From JAFGBI01 sp964454025 (GTDB lineage: Bacteria > Myxococcota_A > Polyangia > Polyangiales > Polyangiaceae), in assembly GCA_964454025.1 (NCBI GenBank), contig CAYVRP010000015.1:35449-99448 (forward strand): DNA of 64,000 nucleotides. The letters are read 5' to 3'. The notes beneath the pieces are model-generated. The model saw nothing but the letters and a program-made list of their open reading frames with translations. It was not told the DNA's origin and did not search any database. The position numbers and the translations under genes are program-made. Positions within the stretch are counted from its first letter, which is position 1, and each line of letters begins with the position of its first letter. Of the stretch, positions 34,687-43,945 are shown one piece after another.

Positions 34687-37600
34687 TCAGGGCGCTCCGG
34701 CGGAGACATCCTGCACGCAGGCGGCGAGCTCGTGGAGCACCGCGGCGGCCGCGGCGATCCCGTCCACCGGCAGCGGGGCCTCGGTGAACCGGCGCGTGAG
34801 GCGCCCGTCGGGCGAGAGCTGGTAGGGCGAGCCGCGGCGGCCGACCAGGGCGCCGATGCGCGCCGGGTCGAGCGGGGTGTCGTCGCGAAGGTGCAGGCGC
34901 ACGCTCCGCGCCGTGGCCTCGATACCGAGCACCCGCAGACGGCGGAGCTCCGTCTTGACCCGCATCAGCTCGACCAGGCGCTGCGCCTCGCGCGGCGCTT
35001 CGCCGAAGCGGTCCTCCATCTCGGCCGCGATCTCGGCGACCTCGCCCTCGTCCGCCGCGCTCGCGAGGCGCTTGTAGAGCGAGAGCCGCACCCCGGTTTC
35101 GGCGACGTAGTCCTCGGGGATCAGGGCCTCCACGTCGAAGCTGAGCTCGGGCTCCACCTGGGGCTCCACCCGCTCCCCGCGCAGCTCCCGGGTCGCCTCC
35201 TCGAGGAGCTGGCAGAACAGGTCGAAGCCGACGCTGGCGGCGAAGCCGCTCTGCTCGGCGCCGAGCAGCTCCCCGGCGCCGCGCAGCTCGAGGTCGAGGG
35301 TGGCGATCGCGAACCCGGAGCCGAGCTCGGTGTGGCGCTCGAGGGCCTCGAGCCGGCCCCGCGCCTCGTCGGTCATCTGCTGCGGCGGCGGCACCAGCAG
35401 GTAGCAGTAGGCTCGCTCGCTCGAGCGGCCGACGCGCCCCCGGAGCTGGTAGAGTTGCGCCAGGCCGAACAGATCCGCCCGGTCGATGAGGATGGTGTTG
35501 GCGCGGGGGATGTCGATGCCGCTCTCGATGATGGCCGTCGCCACCAGGACGTCGTAGTCACCGGCGACGAAGTCGAGCATGGTCCGCTCCAGGACGTGCT
35601 CGCCGAGCTGGCCGTGGGCAACGGCGATCCGGGCTCGGGGCACCAGCGCTCGGAGGCGCTCGGCGCGCTCGTACAGGCCCTCGATCCGACCGTAGACGTA
35701 GAAGACCTGTCCGCCCCGGTCGAGCTCGCGTTCGATGGCCTCGCGCACCAGCGCCTCGTCGAAGCGGGAGGTGATGGTGCGGATCGCGCGCCGGTCGACC
35801 GGCGGGGTGGTGATGAGGGACATGTCCCGGAGCCCACCGACCGCCATCTGGAGCGTCCGGGGGATGGGGGTGGCGCTCAGGGTCAGCGCGTCCACCGACG
35901 CCCGGAGCTGCTTGATGCGCTCCTTGTGCGCCACCCCGAAGCGTTGCTCCTCGTCGACCACGAGCAGGCCGAGCTGCCGGAAGTGCACGTCCTTGGAGAG
36001 CAGGCGGTGCGTGCCCACCACCACGTCTACCGACCCCGCCTTGAGCCCCTTGAGCGTGGCCTGCTGCTCGGCGCGCGACTGGAAACGGCTGAGCGCGCGC
36101 ACCACGAAGGGGTAGTCGGCGAGGCGGGCCGAGAAGGTGTTGTAGTGCTGCTGGGCGAGCACCGGGGTGGGGCAGAGGAGGGCCACCTGCCGCCCGGCCG
36201 CGACGGCGCGGAACGCCGCGCGCAGCGCCACCTCGGTCTTGCCGAAGCCGACGTCGCCGCACACCAGCCGATCCATCACCCGCCGGCTCTCGAGGTCGGA
36301 CATCACGTCCGCGATGGCGCCGGCCTGGTCCCTCGTCTCCTCGAAGGGGAAGGTCGCCTCGAAGGTCGCGTAGTCGTCGTCGGCGGGCGGCAGCGGCGTC
36401 CGGACCACGCTCGCCCGCTCGGCGTAGAGGCGCAGGAGCTCGTCCGCGAGCTGCCGCACCCGCCGCGCGACCCGGGCCTTCGTCCGCGCGAAGGACTGCC
36501 CGCCCAGTCGATCGAGGCGCGGGGTGCCCTCGCCGCCGGAGTACTTCTGGATCTGGTTGAGGCGGTAGACCGGGAGGAAGAGCCGATCCCCTCCCGCGTA
36601 CTCGACGACGATGAGCTCGAGGGCATTGCCCGCGATCTCCCGCCGCTCGAGCCCCCGGTAGCGGCCGACCCCGTGCTCGACATGCACGACGTGGTCGCCG
36701 ACGGCGAGGGCCCGGAGGTCCTCGAGCACGGCGCGCGCGCTGCGGCGCGGCGCGGCGCGGCGGTGCGCGCGCTGGCCGAAGATCTCCTCCTCCGTCACCA
36801 GCACGAAGCCCTCGCCGAGCGCGATCACCCCGCGGGCAAGCGGTCCGGTGAGGATCCGCACCGCCGTCGGATCGGCCGGCACGGCGCGCGGCGGCGGCTC
36901 CGCCGCGCTCGCCGCGCCGGCGGGGAGGTGGGCGCGCGCCTCGTCGTCGGCGTCCTCGATCACGGCGCCCGTCACCACCGCGACCGGGACCCCGCGGTGC
37001 CGGAGCAGGGACGCGACGCGCTCGGCCTGGGTCGCCGCGCGGGCCGTCACCACCACCGCGAGCCCCCGGTCGCGCCAGGCCGAGAGCCGGCGGATCAGCG
37101 GGTCGAGGGCCGCCGCCTTCCCGTGCATCGCGCGCGCCTGCTTGACGGCGCGCGCGAGGGGCGCGTGGTCGGTCATCGCCAGCGACGGGGCCTCGAGGGG
37201 TACGGTCGCCAGCGCCTCGAGCGGCGAATGGGGGACCTCGCCGGCGACGCCAGCGCGGTGCGTGGCGAGGGTGGGGCGCGCGGCCAGCCAGGCGCCCACC
37301 GCCTCCGCCTCCAGGTAGAGCGCCTCGCGGGGGAACACCGGCGCGTCGCCAGCGCGGGCGGCGTCCGCGGCGGCGCGGTCGAGCTCGTCGCGCATCGCGC
37401 GCAGGGTGGCGATGCCGTCCTCCACCACCGCCGCGGTCCGCGGTCCGAGGTAGTCGAAGAGAGGGCAGAGCGGGGCGTAGGCGGGCAGGTACGCCTCGGC
37501 GCGGAAGAAGAGCCGCCCGCTCTGCACGTCTTCGACGAGCTGGCGCGCCTTCGTCGAGGGATAGTCGTGCTGGTCGCACAGCTCGCGAACGAGGCGCCGG

Positions 37601-38394
37601 GCCCGCTCGAGCGCCGCCGAGGTGAGGATGGCCTCACGGGCGGGCGGGAGCCAGGCGCGGTCGAGCTCGGCGACCGTTCGCTGGTCGTCGGGGTGGAAGC
37701 GGCGCAGCGTGGCCACCCGGTCGCCGTACAGGTCGATCCGGAGCGGGTCGGCCGCGCCCGGCGGCCACACGTCGAGCACGCCGCCCCGCACGGCGAGACT
37801 GCCGGGATCCTCGACCACCGGGACCCGGAGGTACCCGGCCGAGAGGAGGCGCTCCACCGTACCAGCGACGTCGAGCGCCCCCTCCCTCTCGACCAGCACG
37901 CCCGCGGCCGCCAGCACCGCCGGGGGCGCCACCCGGCGCACGAGCGCGGCGGCCGTCGTCACCAGCAAGCGCCACGGCAACCCCGCGGCGAGGTGGAAGA
38001 GCGCGCTGGCGCGGGTCATGGCGGCGCGACGATCCGGGTGCACGTCGGCGTAGGGCGTCGAGTCGGCGGGCAGCAGCAGGAGCGGCTCGCAGCCGGCGCC
38101 GAGCGGCTCATCGTGAGGGGAGGGCAGGGGCAGCCCCACCGCCAGCGCAGCAAGGTCGGCTGCGGCTCGGCGCGCGGCGTCGGCGTCGGGCGCGACGACG
38201 ACGACCTGCGGCGTCCCCTGCCGAGCGAGCGCGACCGCGAGCAGGGCGCTCGCGCAGCCCTCGGCGCGGACTACCGCGTGGATCCCCGGCCGGTCCGCCC
38301 ATTCCCGGGCGAGCACGGCCAGGGAGCGGACGGGCCGATCGGGGGGCAGCTCGAGCGGGGAGGTGACGTCGTCGAGCAGCTCGGGATCGGTCAT
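34687..38394 (-). CDS. mfd: transcription-repair coupling factor
   Basis: A 1235-aa Mfd translocase that removes RNA polymerase stalled at DNA lesions and recruits UvrA. Order of domains: UvrB-like N-terminal region, a CarD-like RNA polymerase-interacting domain (VGDHVVHVEHGVGRYRGL), RecG-like helicase lobes with Walker A GDVGFGKTE, motif II DEEQR and motif VI QLRGRVGRS, and the C-terminal TRCF domain. The ATG at 38394 gives a normal length; it lies inside ATGA, overlapping the third-frame stop of the gene before it. The product of cdnL shares its RNA polymerase-binding fold. Confidence 0.98.
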   Translation of the reverse strand: MTDPELLDDVTSPLELPPDRPVRSLAVLAREWADRPGIHAVVRAEGCASALLAVALARQGTPQVVVVAPDADAARRAAADLAALAVGLPLPSPHDEPLGAGCEPLLLLPADSTPYADVHPDRRAAMTRASALFHLAAGLPWRLLVTTAAALVRRVAPPAVLAAAGVLVEREGALDVAGTVERLLSAGYLRVPVVEDPGSLAVRGGVLDVWPPGAADPLRIDLYGDRVATLRRFHPDDQRTVAELDRAWLPPAREAILTSAALERARRLVRELCDQHDYPSTKARQLVEDVQSGRLFFRAEAYLPAYAPLCPLFDYLGPRTAAVVEDGIATLRAMRDELDRAAADAARAGDAPVFPREALYLEAEAVGAWLAARPTLATHRAGVAGEVPHSPLEALATVPLEAPSLAMTDHAPLARAVKQARAMHGKAAALDPLIRRLSAWRDRGLAVVVTARAATQAERVASLLRHRGVPVAVVTGAVIEDADDEARAHLPAGAASAAEPPPRAVPADPTAVRILTGPLARGVIALGEGFVLVTEEEIFGQRAHRRAAPRRSARAVLEDLRALAVGDHVVHVEHGVGRYRGLERREIAGNALELIVVEYAGGDRLFLPVYRLNQIQKYSGGEGTPRLDRLGGQSFARTKARVARRVRQLADELLRLYAERASVVRTPLPPADDDYATFEATFPFEETRDQAGAIADVMSDLESRRVMDRLVCGDVGFGKTEVALRAAFRAVAAGRQVALLCPTPVLAQQHYNTFSARLADYPFVVRALSRFQSRAEQQATLKGLKAGSVDVVVGTHRLLSKDVHFRQLGLLVVDEEQRFGVAHKERIKQLRASVDALTLSATPIPRTLQMAVGGLRDMSLITTPPVDRRAIRTITSRFDEALVREAIERELDRGGQVFYVYGRIEGLYERAERLRALVPRARIAVAHGQLGEHVLERTMLDFVAGDYDVLVATAIIESGIDIPRANTILIDRADLFGLAQLYQLRGRVGRSSERAYCYLLVPPPQQMTDEARGRLEALERHTELGSGFAIATLDLELRGAGELLGAEQSGFAASVGFDLFCQLLEEATRELRGERVEPQVEPELSFDVEALIPEDYVAETGVRLSLYKRLASAADEGEVAEIAAEMEDRFGEAPREAQRLVELMRVKTELRRLRVLGIEATARSVRLHLRDDTPLDPARIGALVGRRGSPYQLSPDGRLTRRFTEAPLPVDGIAAAAAVLHELAACVQDVSAGAP

Positions 38395-39322
38395 GGGTGC
38401 CCAGGTCTGGCACTGGCAGCGGGGCGCGCCACGCGCGGCGAACGCGGGCGCGGGGGCAGGGGGGGGGATCGCCAGGTGGCAGCGCCGCGAGCGCCGCCGC
38501 CAGGTGGTTCTGCGCCCACGGGCGCAGGGGCATCGCCCGGGGCCCATCGAGGAAGGCCCCGAACGCCTCGGCGGCCGCCTCCTGCTCGCCCAGCCGGGAG
38601 AGGATCACCCCGCGGGCGAACAGGGCCGGGTACTCGGGATCGCGGCGGGCGAGGGCGTTCACGTAGGCGAGCCGGCGCCGCGCCGCGCCTGGTCCGGGTC
38701 CGCCCTCGGGGTGCTCGAGGAGGAAGCGGAAGTAGGCGCGCCACTCGTTCAGGCTCGGGGCGAAGGGCACGACATCGATGGCCCCGACCAGCTCGCCCCA
38801 GCGGATCCGGAAGAAGGTCCGCCGCTCGGCCTCGGAGAGCCGCAGGCGTCGCCCCACGGACCAGCAATTGGCACGCACCGCCCGCGGCAGGTCGCCCCCG
38901 AGCTCCTCGAGCTCGGCGTCGACCACGCCCGTTGCCTCCCAGCGCCGCAGGGCGCGGAGGAACGCCGCCGGCTGCACCGACCGGAGCGCCATCAGCGGCG
39001 CGTCGCCATGACGGCGCCGGGCGACCCCGAAGGCGGCGCGGAGCTCGCCGAGCTCCGCCGCGGCCGCCTCGTCCGTGGCACGAACGGTCGCGGCGCCGAA
39101 GCGCCGCACCCGCTCGCCCACCACGCGGACGTCGAAGTGCAGGCCGCTCCGTGTGGCCGCGGCGGCCCGGTCGCGGTCCTGCGCGGCGACGTACGCCTGC
39201 TCACGGCGATCCACGCGCGGCACGGGGAGGTAGCTCGGCGCGGCGCCCAGCGGCGCGATCAGAGCGGCGGCCGCGGCGGCGATGCCGACGGCGACCACCC
39301 CGAGCTGCCAGCCCTCCAGCAC
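38391..39322 (-). CDS. membrane-anchored unknown protein, probable frameshift at G9 tract
   Basis: Unknown protein with an N-terminal membrane helix (LGVVAVGIAAAAAALIAPLG) and a helical, TPR-like periplasmic or cytoplasmic part ending in LGEQEAAAEAFGAFLDGPRA and NHLAAALAAL. As written, the frame runs on for about 290 nt into mfd as a shadow-like R/P/A/G-rich tail, ending at 38108. The tract of nine G (38459-38467) lies just before the divergence: one more base there would end the protein at the TGA that overlaps the mfd ATG (38394-38391). The coordinates given assume this. Start GTG 39322 is a guess; GTG 39361 or 39409 are alternatives. Confidence 0.5.
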
Positions 39323-39470
39323 CCGGATCGAACCTCGCTGACGCGGATCGGCGCTCCGCACAGGGTCCGAGCTTGACAGGTCTCGGCGCCCCTGCCCACG
39401 ATCCCCCACGCTTCACCGTACCGCGCGGCGCCGCCGAGGTCGCGCCCGCCGGCCTCATCGGAGCCCCCCA

Positions 39471-39770
39471 GTGCAAGAGAAGCGGTCCCACGCGCGCGCC
39501 CGGATCAACCTGCCCGTCACCTGCGAGTTCGCCGACGGCACGGTCCTGCCCGGCGAGGGGCGGGACCTGTCGATCGGCGGGATGTTCGTGGCGGCGCCCG
39601 CGCAGCCGCCGTTCAACAGCCGGGTGACCATCGTCGTGCCGCTCGGCGGCGCGCAGCCGTCGCGGGTGCCGGCGGTCGTCCGCTGGTCCAAGTCGGACGG
39701 GTTCGGGGTGCAGTTCGGGCTGCTGGGTGCGGTCGAAACCCACCTCATCGCCAAGCTGTTGCGGCCGTGA
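39471..39770 (+). CDS. PilZ-domain protein
   Basis: A 99-aa PilZ domain, a c-di-GMP receptor fold. The RxxxR part is RSHARARINLPV at the N-terminus and the second motif is DLSIGGMFV (D/N-x-S-x-x-G), both present, so c-di-GMP binding is plausible. Start GTG 39471. Its stop overlaps the next gene by GTGA, so it is probably coupled to the SCP2-like protein. Confidence 0.8.
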   Translation: MQEKRSHARARINLPVTCEFADGTVLPGEGRDLSIGGMFVAAPAQPPFNSRVTIVVPLGGAQPSRVPAVVRWSKSDGFGVQFGLLGAVETHLIAKLLRP

Positions 39771-40360
39771 GCGAGCCCTGGCCCCTCGATCCGCGCGAGT
39801 TCTTCCTCGAGGCGCTCCCCGCCCGGCTCCGCGCGCACGCCGGCGCGCTGTCCGGGGTGACCTCGACCGGCTCCCTCGGCGTGTGCCTGGAGGCGCCCGC
39901 GCAGTCCTTCGGCCTCCGGCTGGTGAACGGTGAGCTCCTGGTGACCGAGGGGCTGCCCCCCGACCCTGTCGCGCGGGTGCGGACCACGAGGGACACGTTC
40001 CGCACGCTGGTCGAGCGAGTGGCCCCGGCCCTCGCCGCGGCCGACCCCGCGCCGGCGCGCAGCGGCCTCGCCGCGCGGCTCGCCGCCCTCGAGGAGCAGC
40101 GGGCGCAGGCGCTCCGCGACCTCGGCGGGATCGTCGCCGTGGTCGCCACGGAGGGGGCGATCGAGCACCGGGTCGAGCTCGCGTCCGGCGCGGCCGACCC
40201 GGCACCGCCCGTGCGGATCTGCACCTTGCGCCTGAGCCTGGCCGACCTGCTGGCGGTCGTGGCCGGCCGCCTGGCGCCGATTCAGATCATGATGAGCGGG
40301 CAGCTCGTGGTCGAGGGCGACGCCGAGCTGATGATGGGGCTGCTCCCGCTGCTCGGTTGA
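39767..40360 (+). CDS. SCP2 sterol-binding-like domain protein
   Basis: A 197-aa protein whose C-terminal part (LADLLAVVAGRLAPIQIMMS, then GDAELMMGLLPLL) matches the SCP2/sterol-carrier pattern of a lipid-binding alpha/beta fold. The N-terminal half has strands and a helix with REFFLEALPARLRAHAG. No signal peptide. Translationally coupled to the PilZ gene by GTGA, which may tie c-di-GMP sensing to lipid binding, but this is inference from position only. Confidence 0.6.
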   Translation: MSEPWPLDPREFFLEALPARLRAHAGALSGVTSTGSLGVCLEAPAQSFGLRLVNGELLVTEGLPPDPVARVRTTRDTFRTLVERVAPALAAADPAPARSGLAARLAALEEQRAQALRDLGGIVAVVATEGAIEHRVELASGAADPAPPVRICTLRLSLADLLAVVAGRLAPIQIMMSGQLVVEGDAELMMGLLPLLG

Positions 40361-40362
40361 GG

Positions 40363-40379
40363 GCGCCCGCGGTGGGCGC
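40363..40379. terminator. short hairpin between convergent SCP2-like gene and tolB
   Basis: A 6-bp stem GCGCCC/GGGCGC (40363-40368, 40374-40379) in the 19-bp gap between the convergent stops. No T-tract. It may serve as a shared termination element, but is small. Confidence 0.25.
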
Positions 40380-41708
40380 TCAGCGCGGCGTCTCCGGCGG
40401 CAGCGGCGCCCAGCGCAGCGACTCGCCGTACGCCCCCGTGACGCGGGCGGTGACCCAGCGCTTCAGGGACATCATGTACAGGCCCTTGGATCCGTCGGGG
40501 TGCTTGCGTGTGGAGAAGAAGGCGAGCAGCCGCCCGTCGACGCTGCAGGCGGGGTAGGTGTTGCTCCCCTGGTCCTGGGTCAGCCGCGCGATCCCGCCCC
40601 CGGTTTCGCCGCTCATCACCAGATCCTCGCGGTCCCCCCCCACCCCTACCGAGTAGACGAGGCGAATCCCGTCCTCGGTGGAGCAGAAGACCGGCGCCGC
40701 CGCGGTGAACCCCGCGGGCGACACCGGCTTGCCGTCGACGTAGCCACGCTGCGCGCCGAAGGTGCTCGGCTCGCCGCCGATCCAGGCCAGCTTGCCCGAA
40801 GGGCTCCAGACCGGGTGGGTGGCGACGGCGGTCGTCGACACCTGCTGCAGGTCCTCGCCGTTCGCCTTGCCCACCCACACCGCGCTCCCCTCGGGGGTCG
40901 AGACGGCGAGCGCGACGCGCGTGTGGTCCTGGTTGAACGCCACGCCGAACACGCTGCCAGGCAGGGAGAGCGGCACCCGCTGGTGGGTCGAGCGGTCCGC
41001 GAACATGAGGTGGAACGGACTGTAGTTGCGGCTCGTCGAGTAGTAGAGGGTCTGATTCGGGCCCCAGGTGGGCGCGATGGAGGTGTCCTTCTCGTCGCTC
41101 ACCGGGCTCAGGTCGTTGCCGTCCGAGTCCATGGTGAAGATGCGCCGCCCTCGACCCCATCGGCCGCTGTAGGTGAAGCGACTGGCGAAGCCCCCGGGCC
41201 ACCCGGTGATGGCGCCGAGCAGGGCGTCCGTGATCCGGTGTGCGGTCACCCGCACCGCGTCCTTGCCGACCACGATCTTCTTCTCGTACACCGGGTCCGG
41301 GCCCTGGCTCAGGAAGTAGGCCAGGCCGAGCACCTGGACCTTGCCGCCCGCCGCGCGGCGGGCGGCGACCTTGACGATCACCTCCGCGCCGCGCGCCTGC
41401 CAGGCGGCGACGTCGACGGGATCCTCGAACCCGTAGAGGCCGGGCGGGGCGTCCTTCTCGGGGATGAGATCGAACATTCCAGAGAGCTCGAGGTCGTGTC
41501 GCACGACGCTGCGGACCACGACGTCCTCGAGGTCCGGCGCGAGGCTCGGGAGCACGGCGAGGCGGGTGACGTGCTCCTTCACGTGTCCGGTGACGACGAG
41601 CTCCCCCAGCACGCTCTCGTCCGCCGGGGGCGCGGGCTGGGCGCGGGCCGGGAGGGCGGCCGCGGCGATGGTGCAGGAGAGGGTCGCGGCGATGACGGTC
41701 ACTCGCAT
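40380..41708 (-). CDS. tolB: TolB, periplasmic beta-propeller of Tol-Pal
   Basis: A 442-aa periplasmic protein of the Tol-Pal system. It has a signal peptide (VIAATLSCTIAAAALPARAQP), an N-terminal domain, and WD40-like PD40 propeller repeats (RIFTMDSDGNDLSPVSDEKD, PTWGPNQTLYYSTSR, PVWSPSGKLAW). TolB binds Pal and TolA to help constrict the outer membrane at division. Last gene of pal-tolQRAB; its start overlaps the end of the TolA-like gene by 10 nt. Confidence 0.9.
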   Translation of the reverse strand: MRVTVIAATLSCTIAAAALPARAQPAPPADESVLGELVVTGHVKEHVTRLAVLPSLAPDLEDVVVRSVVRHDLELSGMFDLIPEKDAPPGLYGFEDPVDVAAWQARGAEVIVKVAARRAAGGKVQVLGLAYFLSQGPDPVYEKKIVVGKDAVRVTAHRITDALLGAITGWPGGFASRFTYSGRWGRGRRIFTMDSDGNDLSPVSDEKDTSIAPTWGPNQTLYYSTSRNYSPFHLMFADRSTHQRVPLSLPGSVFGVAFNQDHTRVALAVSTPEGSAVWVGKANGEDLQQVSTTAVATHPVWSPSGKLAWIGGEPSTFGAQRGYVDGKPVSPAGFTAAAPVFCSTEDGIRLVYSVGVGGDREDLVMSGETGGGIARLTQDQGSNTYPACSVDGRLLAFFSTRKHPDGSKGLYMMSLKRWVTARVTGAYGESLRWAPLPPETPR

Positions 41709-42547
41709 GGGGCGTTCCTTCCAGAGAAGGTGACGGGGATCGTGGTGCCCAGGAGGTCGGGGTAGAGCGGCGGCGGCGGTGGGAGCTGCTGGCCGACGAT
41801 CGCGTCCATCGTCGCGCGCACCTTGCCATCGAAGGTGGGGTTGCCGCTGGGGCGCGTGACGACGTACCCGGCGACGGTGCGTTCGCCGCCGACGCTGACG
41901 GAGACGGAGGCCGACATGGCCTTCAGCTCGGCGCACGGCGCGCCCGTGTCCGGGGGAGAGAACCGCGCGTTGAACCAGGAGAGGATCTTCATGGTGTACT
42001 GGCTCACCGCCCGCGCCTTCAGCGGATCCGTCTCCGTACCTTCCTTGACACCGTCGGGCGACCCCTCCCCCTCCACGGTCGCCTCCGCGTCCGACTCGCC
42101 TGCGTCCGGCTGGAGCTCGTCGACCTCCTTCGCGAGCTCGGCGTCCGGGGGCGGCGCCTCGGCGTCGCCCACGGCGAGGGGCGACTTGGGGATCGCGCGC
42201 GGGTCGTCCTTCGCGTCTGGCGAGGGCGCGCTCCGCGCCTCGTACCGGCGCACGGCCGGGGCCTGCTTGGTCCACATGTCCGGTAGCTTCAGCTTCTGCG
42301 GCTTCTTGCCCCCGAGCTTGAGCAGCGGCAGCTCGTCGATCACCGGCTTGACCGCGATCGGCTCCACGCGCTCCGTGACCCGCTCGGGCTCGGGGATCCG
42401 AGCCCGCAGCCCCATCGTGACCAGGACCACGAGGAACAGGACGTGGATGAGGAAGGAGCCCGAGATGGCGGCCGCGACCTCGAGCTCGGTGAACGACGGG
42501 ACCAGGGCGCCGTGATAGCCGACGGGGAGCGGGCGCGGCGCGGTCAT
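41699..42547 (-). CDS. tolA: TolA/TonB-like energy-transducing protein
   Basis: A 282-aa protein with one N-terminal membrane helix (AISGSFLIHVLFLVVLVTMG), a charged and proline-rich linker, and a C-terminal TonB/TolA-like domain with strands GGERTVAGYVVTRPSG. It links the TolQR motor in the inner membrane to TolB/Pal. Identity as TolA rests on the gene order tolR-tolA-tolB. The linker is shorter than the long helical TolA of enterobacteria. Confidence 0.82.
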   Translation of the reverse strand: MTAPRPLPVGYHGALVPSFTELEVAAAISGSFLIHVLFLVVLVTMGLRARIPEPERVTERVEPIAVKPVIDELPLLKLGGKKPQKLKLPDMWTKQAPAVRRYEARSAPSPDAKDDPRAIPKSPLAVGDAEAPPPDAELAKEVDELQPDAGESDAEATVEGEGSPDGVKEGTETDPLKARAVSQYTMKILSWFNARFSPPDTGAPCAELKAMSASVSVSVGGERTVAGYVVTRPSGNPTFDGKVRATMDAIVGQQLPPPPPLYPDLLGTTIPVTFSGRNAPCE

Positions 42548-43080
42548 GGGGTGGTCACGGCGTCGCTGCGGCCGCGCCCGGTCTTCGCCGGGGCGGCGGG
42601 GGCGGGGGCCGCGGGGCGCGTGGGAGGGGCTGGCGCGGCCGCGGCCTCACCCGCGCCCGTGAGGTCCTCCTCGATCTCCGGCTGCACGAGCAGGTTGAGG
42701 GACTGCACGCCGCTGTGCCGCGCGGCGGCCACCACGGTGGCGACGATCCCGTAGCGGGCCTCCTTGTCGGCGCGGATGTAGAGCTCCTGTTCCTGCTGGA
42801 CGCGCTCGCTCTCGCGGAACGTCTCGGCGATGCGATCGGTGACGTCGCGGTCACCGAAGAGGACGCGCTCCTCCTTGGTGATGGTGACCAGCAGGCGGCT
42901 GTCGCTCACCGGGGTGTTGGCGGCCTGGACCTCGGGCAGATCGATGCGCAGGCCCGTGGTCAGGAGCGGCGCGGTGACCATGAACACGATCAGCAGCACC
43001 AGCACCACGTCGACGAAGGGCGTGACGTTGATGTCGGTGAACCCGCGCCGGCGCCGGCCGCCACCCACGGTCGCGCCCAC
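42544..43080 (-). CDS. tolR: TolR, ExbD-family proton-channel component
   Basis: A 178-aa ExbD/TolR protein: basic N-terminus, then FTDINVTPFVDVVLVLLIVF, the membrane helix with the conserved aspartate that carries protons, then a periplasmic domain with strands and helices. The C-terminal tail is rich in A, P and T, longer than usual. It forms a motor with TolQ. ATGA overlaps the TolA-like gene. Confidence 0.93.
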   Translation of the reverse strand: MGATVGGGRRRRGFTDINVTPFVDVVLVLLIVFMVTAPLLTTGLRIDLPEVQAANTPVSDSRLLVTITKEERVLFGDRDVTDRIAETFRESERVQQEQELYIRADKEARYGIVATVVAAARHSGVQSLNLLVQPEIEEDLTGAGEAAAAPAPPTRPAAPAPAAPAKTGRGRSDAVTTP

Positions 43081-43083
43081 GAG

Positions 43084-43809
43084 CTACTCCCCCGCCCCCG
43101 GGGAGGCCTCGGCGCCAAAGGGCCGGGTGCGCACGCCCGCGGCGGCGCGCCCCGCCATGATCTCGACCCACGCCTCCGCCGAGGCGCTGATCTCCTCGAC
43201 GAGGTCCGCGATCCGCTTGTCGACGAAGTTGTAGCCGATGGTCGCCGGGATCGCGGCGAACAGCCCCACGGCGGTCGTGAAGAGCGCCTCGCCGATCGCG
43301 GGCGCGACCACCGGCAGCGAGGCGCTCTTGGCGATGCCGATGAGCTCGAAGGCGTTGATGATGCCGACGACGGTGCCGAAGAGGCCGATGAAGGGGGCCG
43401 ACGAGGCGATGCTCGAGAGCGACGGCATCAGGGAGGACGCCTTCTGCTGCTCGGTGGCGATGGCGCGCCTGGCCACCGCCAGGAGCAGCGGCGCGCCGGG
43501 CGCGCCGGCGTCGTGCCGCTTGGCCAGCTCGAGCACCACCCGCGCGCCGGGGGCGCTGCGGTGAGATAGGGCCGCCGCGACCAGATCGTCCGGGCGCTCG
43601 ATGGTTTCCGTCACCCGCTCGAAGGTGTGCTGCGCCGACCGGAGCCGCCCGAGCTGGAGCGCCTTGAGCAGCCAGATCACCCAGACGGCCAGGGAGCAAG
43701 CGAACAGGATGCCCAGCACCGCCAGCACGATGCCGGAGGAGTGCTGGATGAGCGAGAGCGGGTCGAGCCCGGTTACGCGGGTCTCGGTCGCTGGAGTACC
43801 CTGGAGCAT
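43084..43809 (-). CDS. tolQ: TolQ, MotA/ExbB-family motor subunit
   Basis: A 241-aa MotA/TolQ/ExbB channel protein with three membrane helices: VLAVLGILFACSLAVWVIWLL, then SSAPFIGLFGTVVGIINAF, and EALFTTAVGLFAAIPATIGYN. The conserved GLFGTVVGI and TTAVGLFAAIPA segments around the proton path are complete. It works with TolR to energise TolA. Gap of 3 nt to tolR; 136 bp after pal. Confidence 0.93.
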   Translation of the reverse strand: MLQGTPATETRVTGLDPLSLIQHSSGIVLAVLGILFACSLAVWVIWLLKALQLGRLRSAQHTFERVTETIERPDDLVAAALSHRSAPGARVVLELAKRHDAGAPGAPLLLAVARRAIATEQQKASSLMPSLSSIASSAPFIGLFGTVVGIINAFELIGIAKSASLPVVAPAIGEALFTTAVGLFAAIPATIGYNFVDKRIADLVEEISASAEAWVEIMAGRAAAGVRTRPFGAEASPGAGE

Positions 43810-43945
43810 GAGGGTGGCTATACCGTGAAATCACGCGGGGCGTCAGCCGCCGCCGGGAGGGGCCGCGCGCCGTTCCCCGGCCACCCCGACGGGACTGGCG
43901 AACCTCGGGCCCGCGGCTAGGCCGGTGCCCCGTCGCAGCCAGCGC

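Noticed and set aside
38108..38390. C-terminal tail of the unknown protein overlapping mfd
   Set aside because: R/P/A/G-rich shadow of the mfd frame; a slip at the G9 tract gives a natural stop at 38391.
34501..39627. A 1708-codon open frame on the plus strand
   Set aside because: It is antisense to mfd and its neighbours and has the composition of a shadow frame in GC-rich DNA; no family motif was seen.
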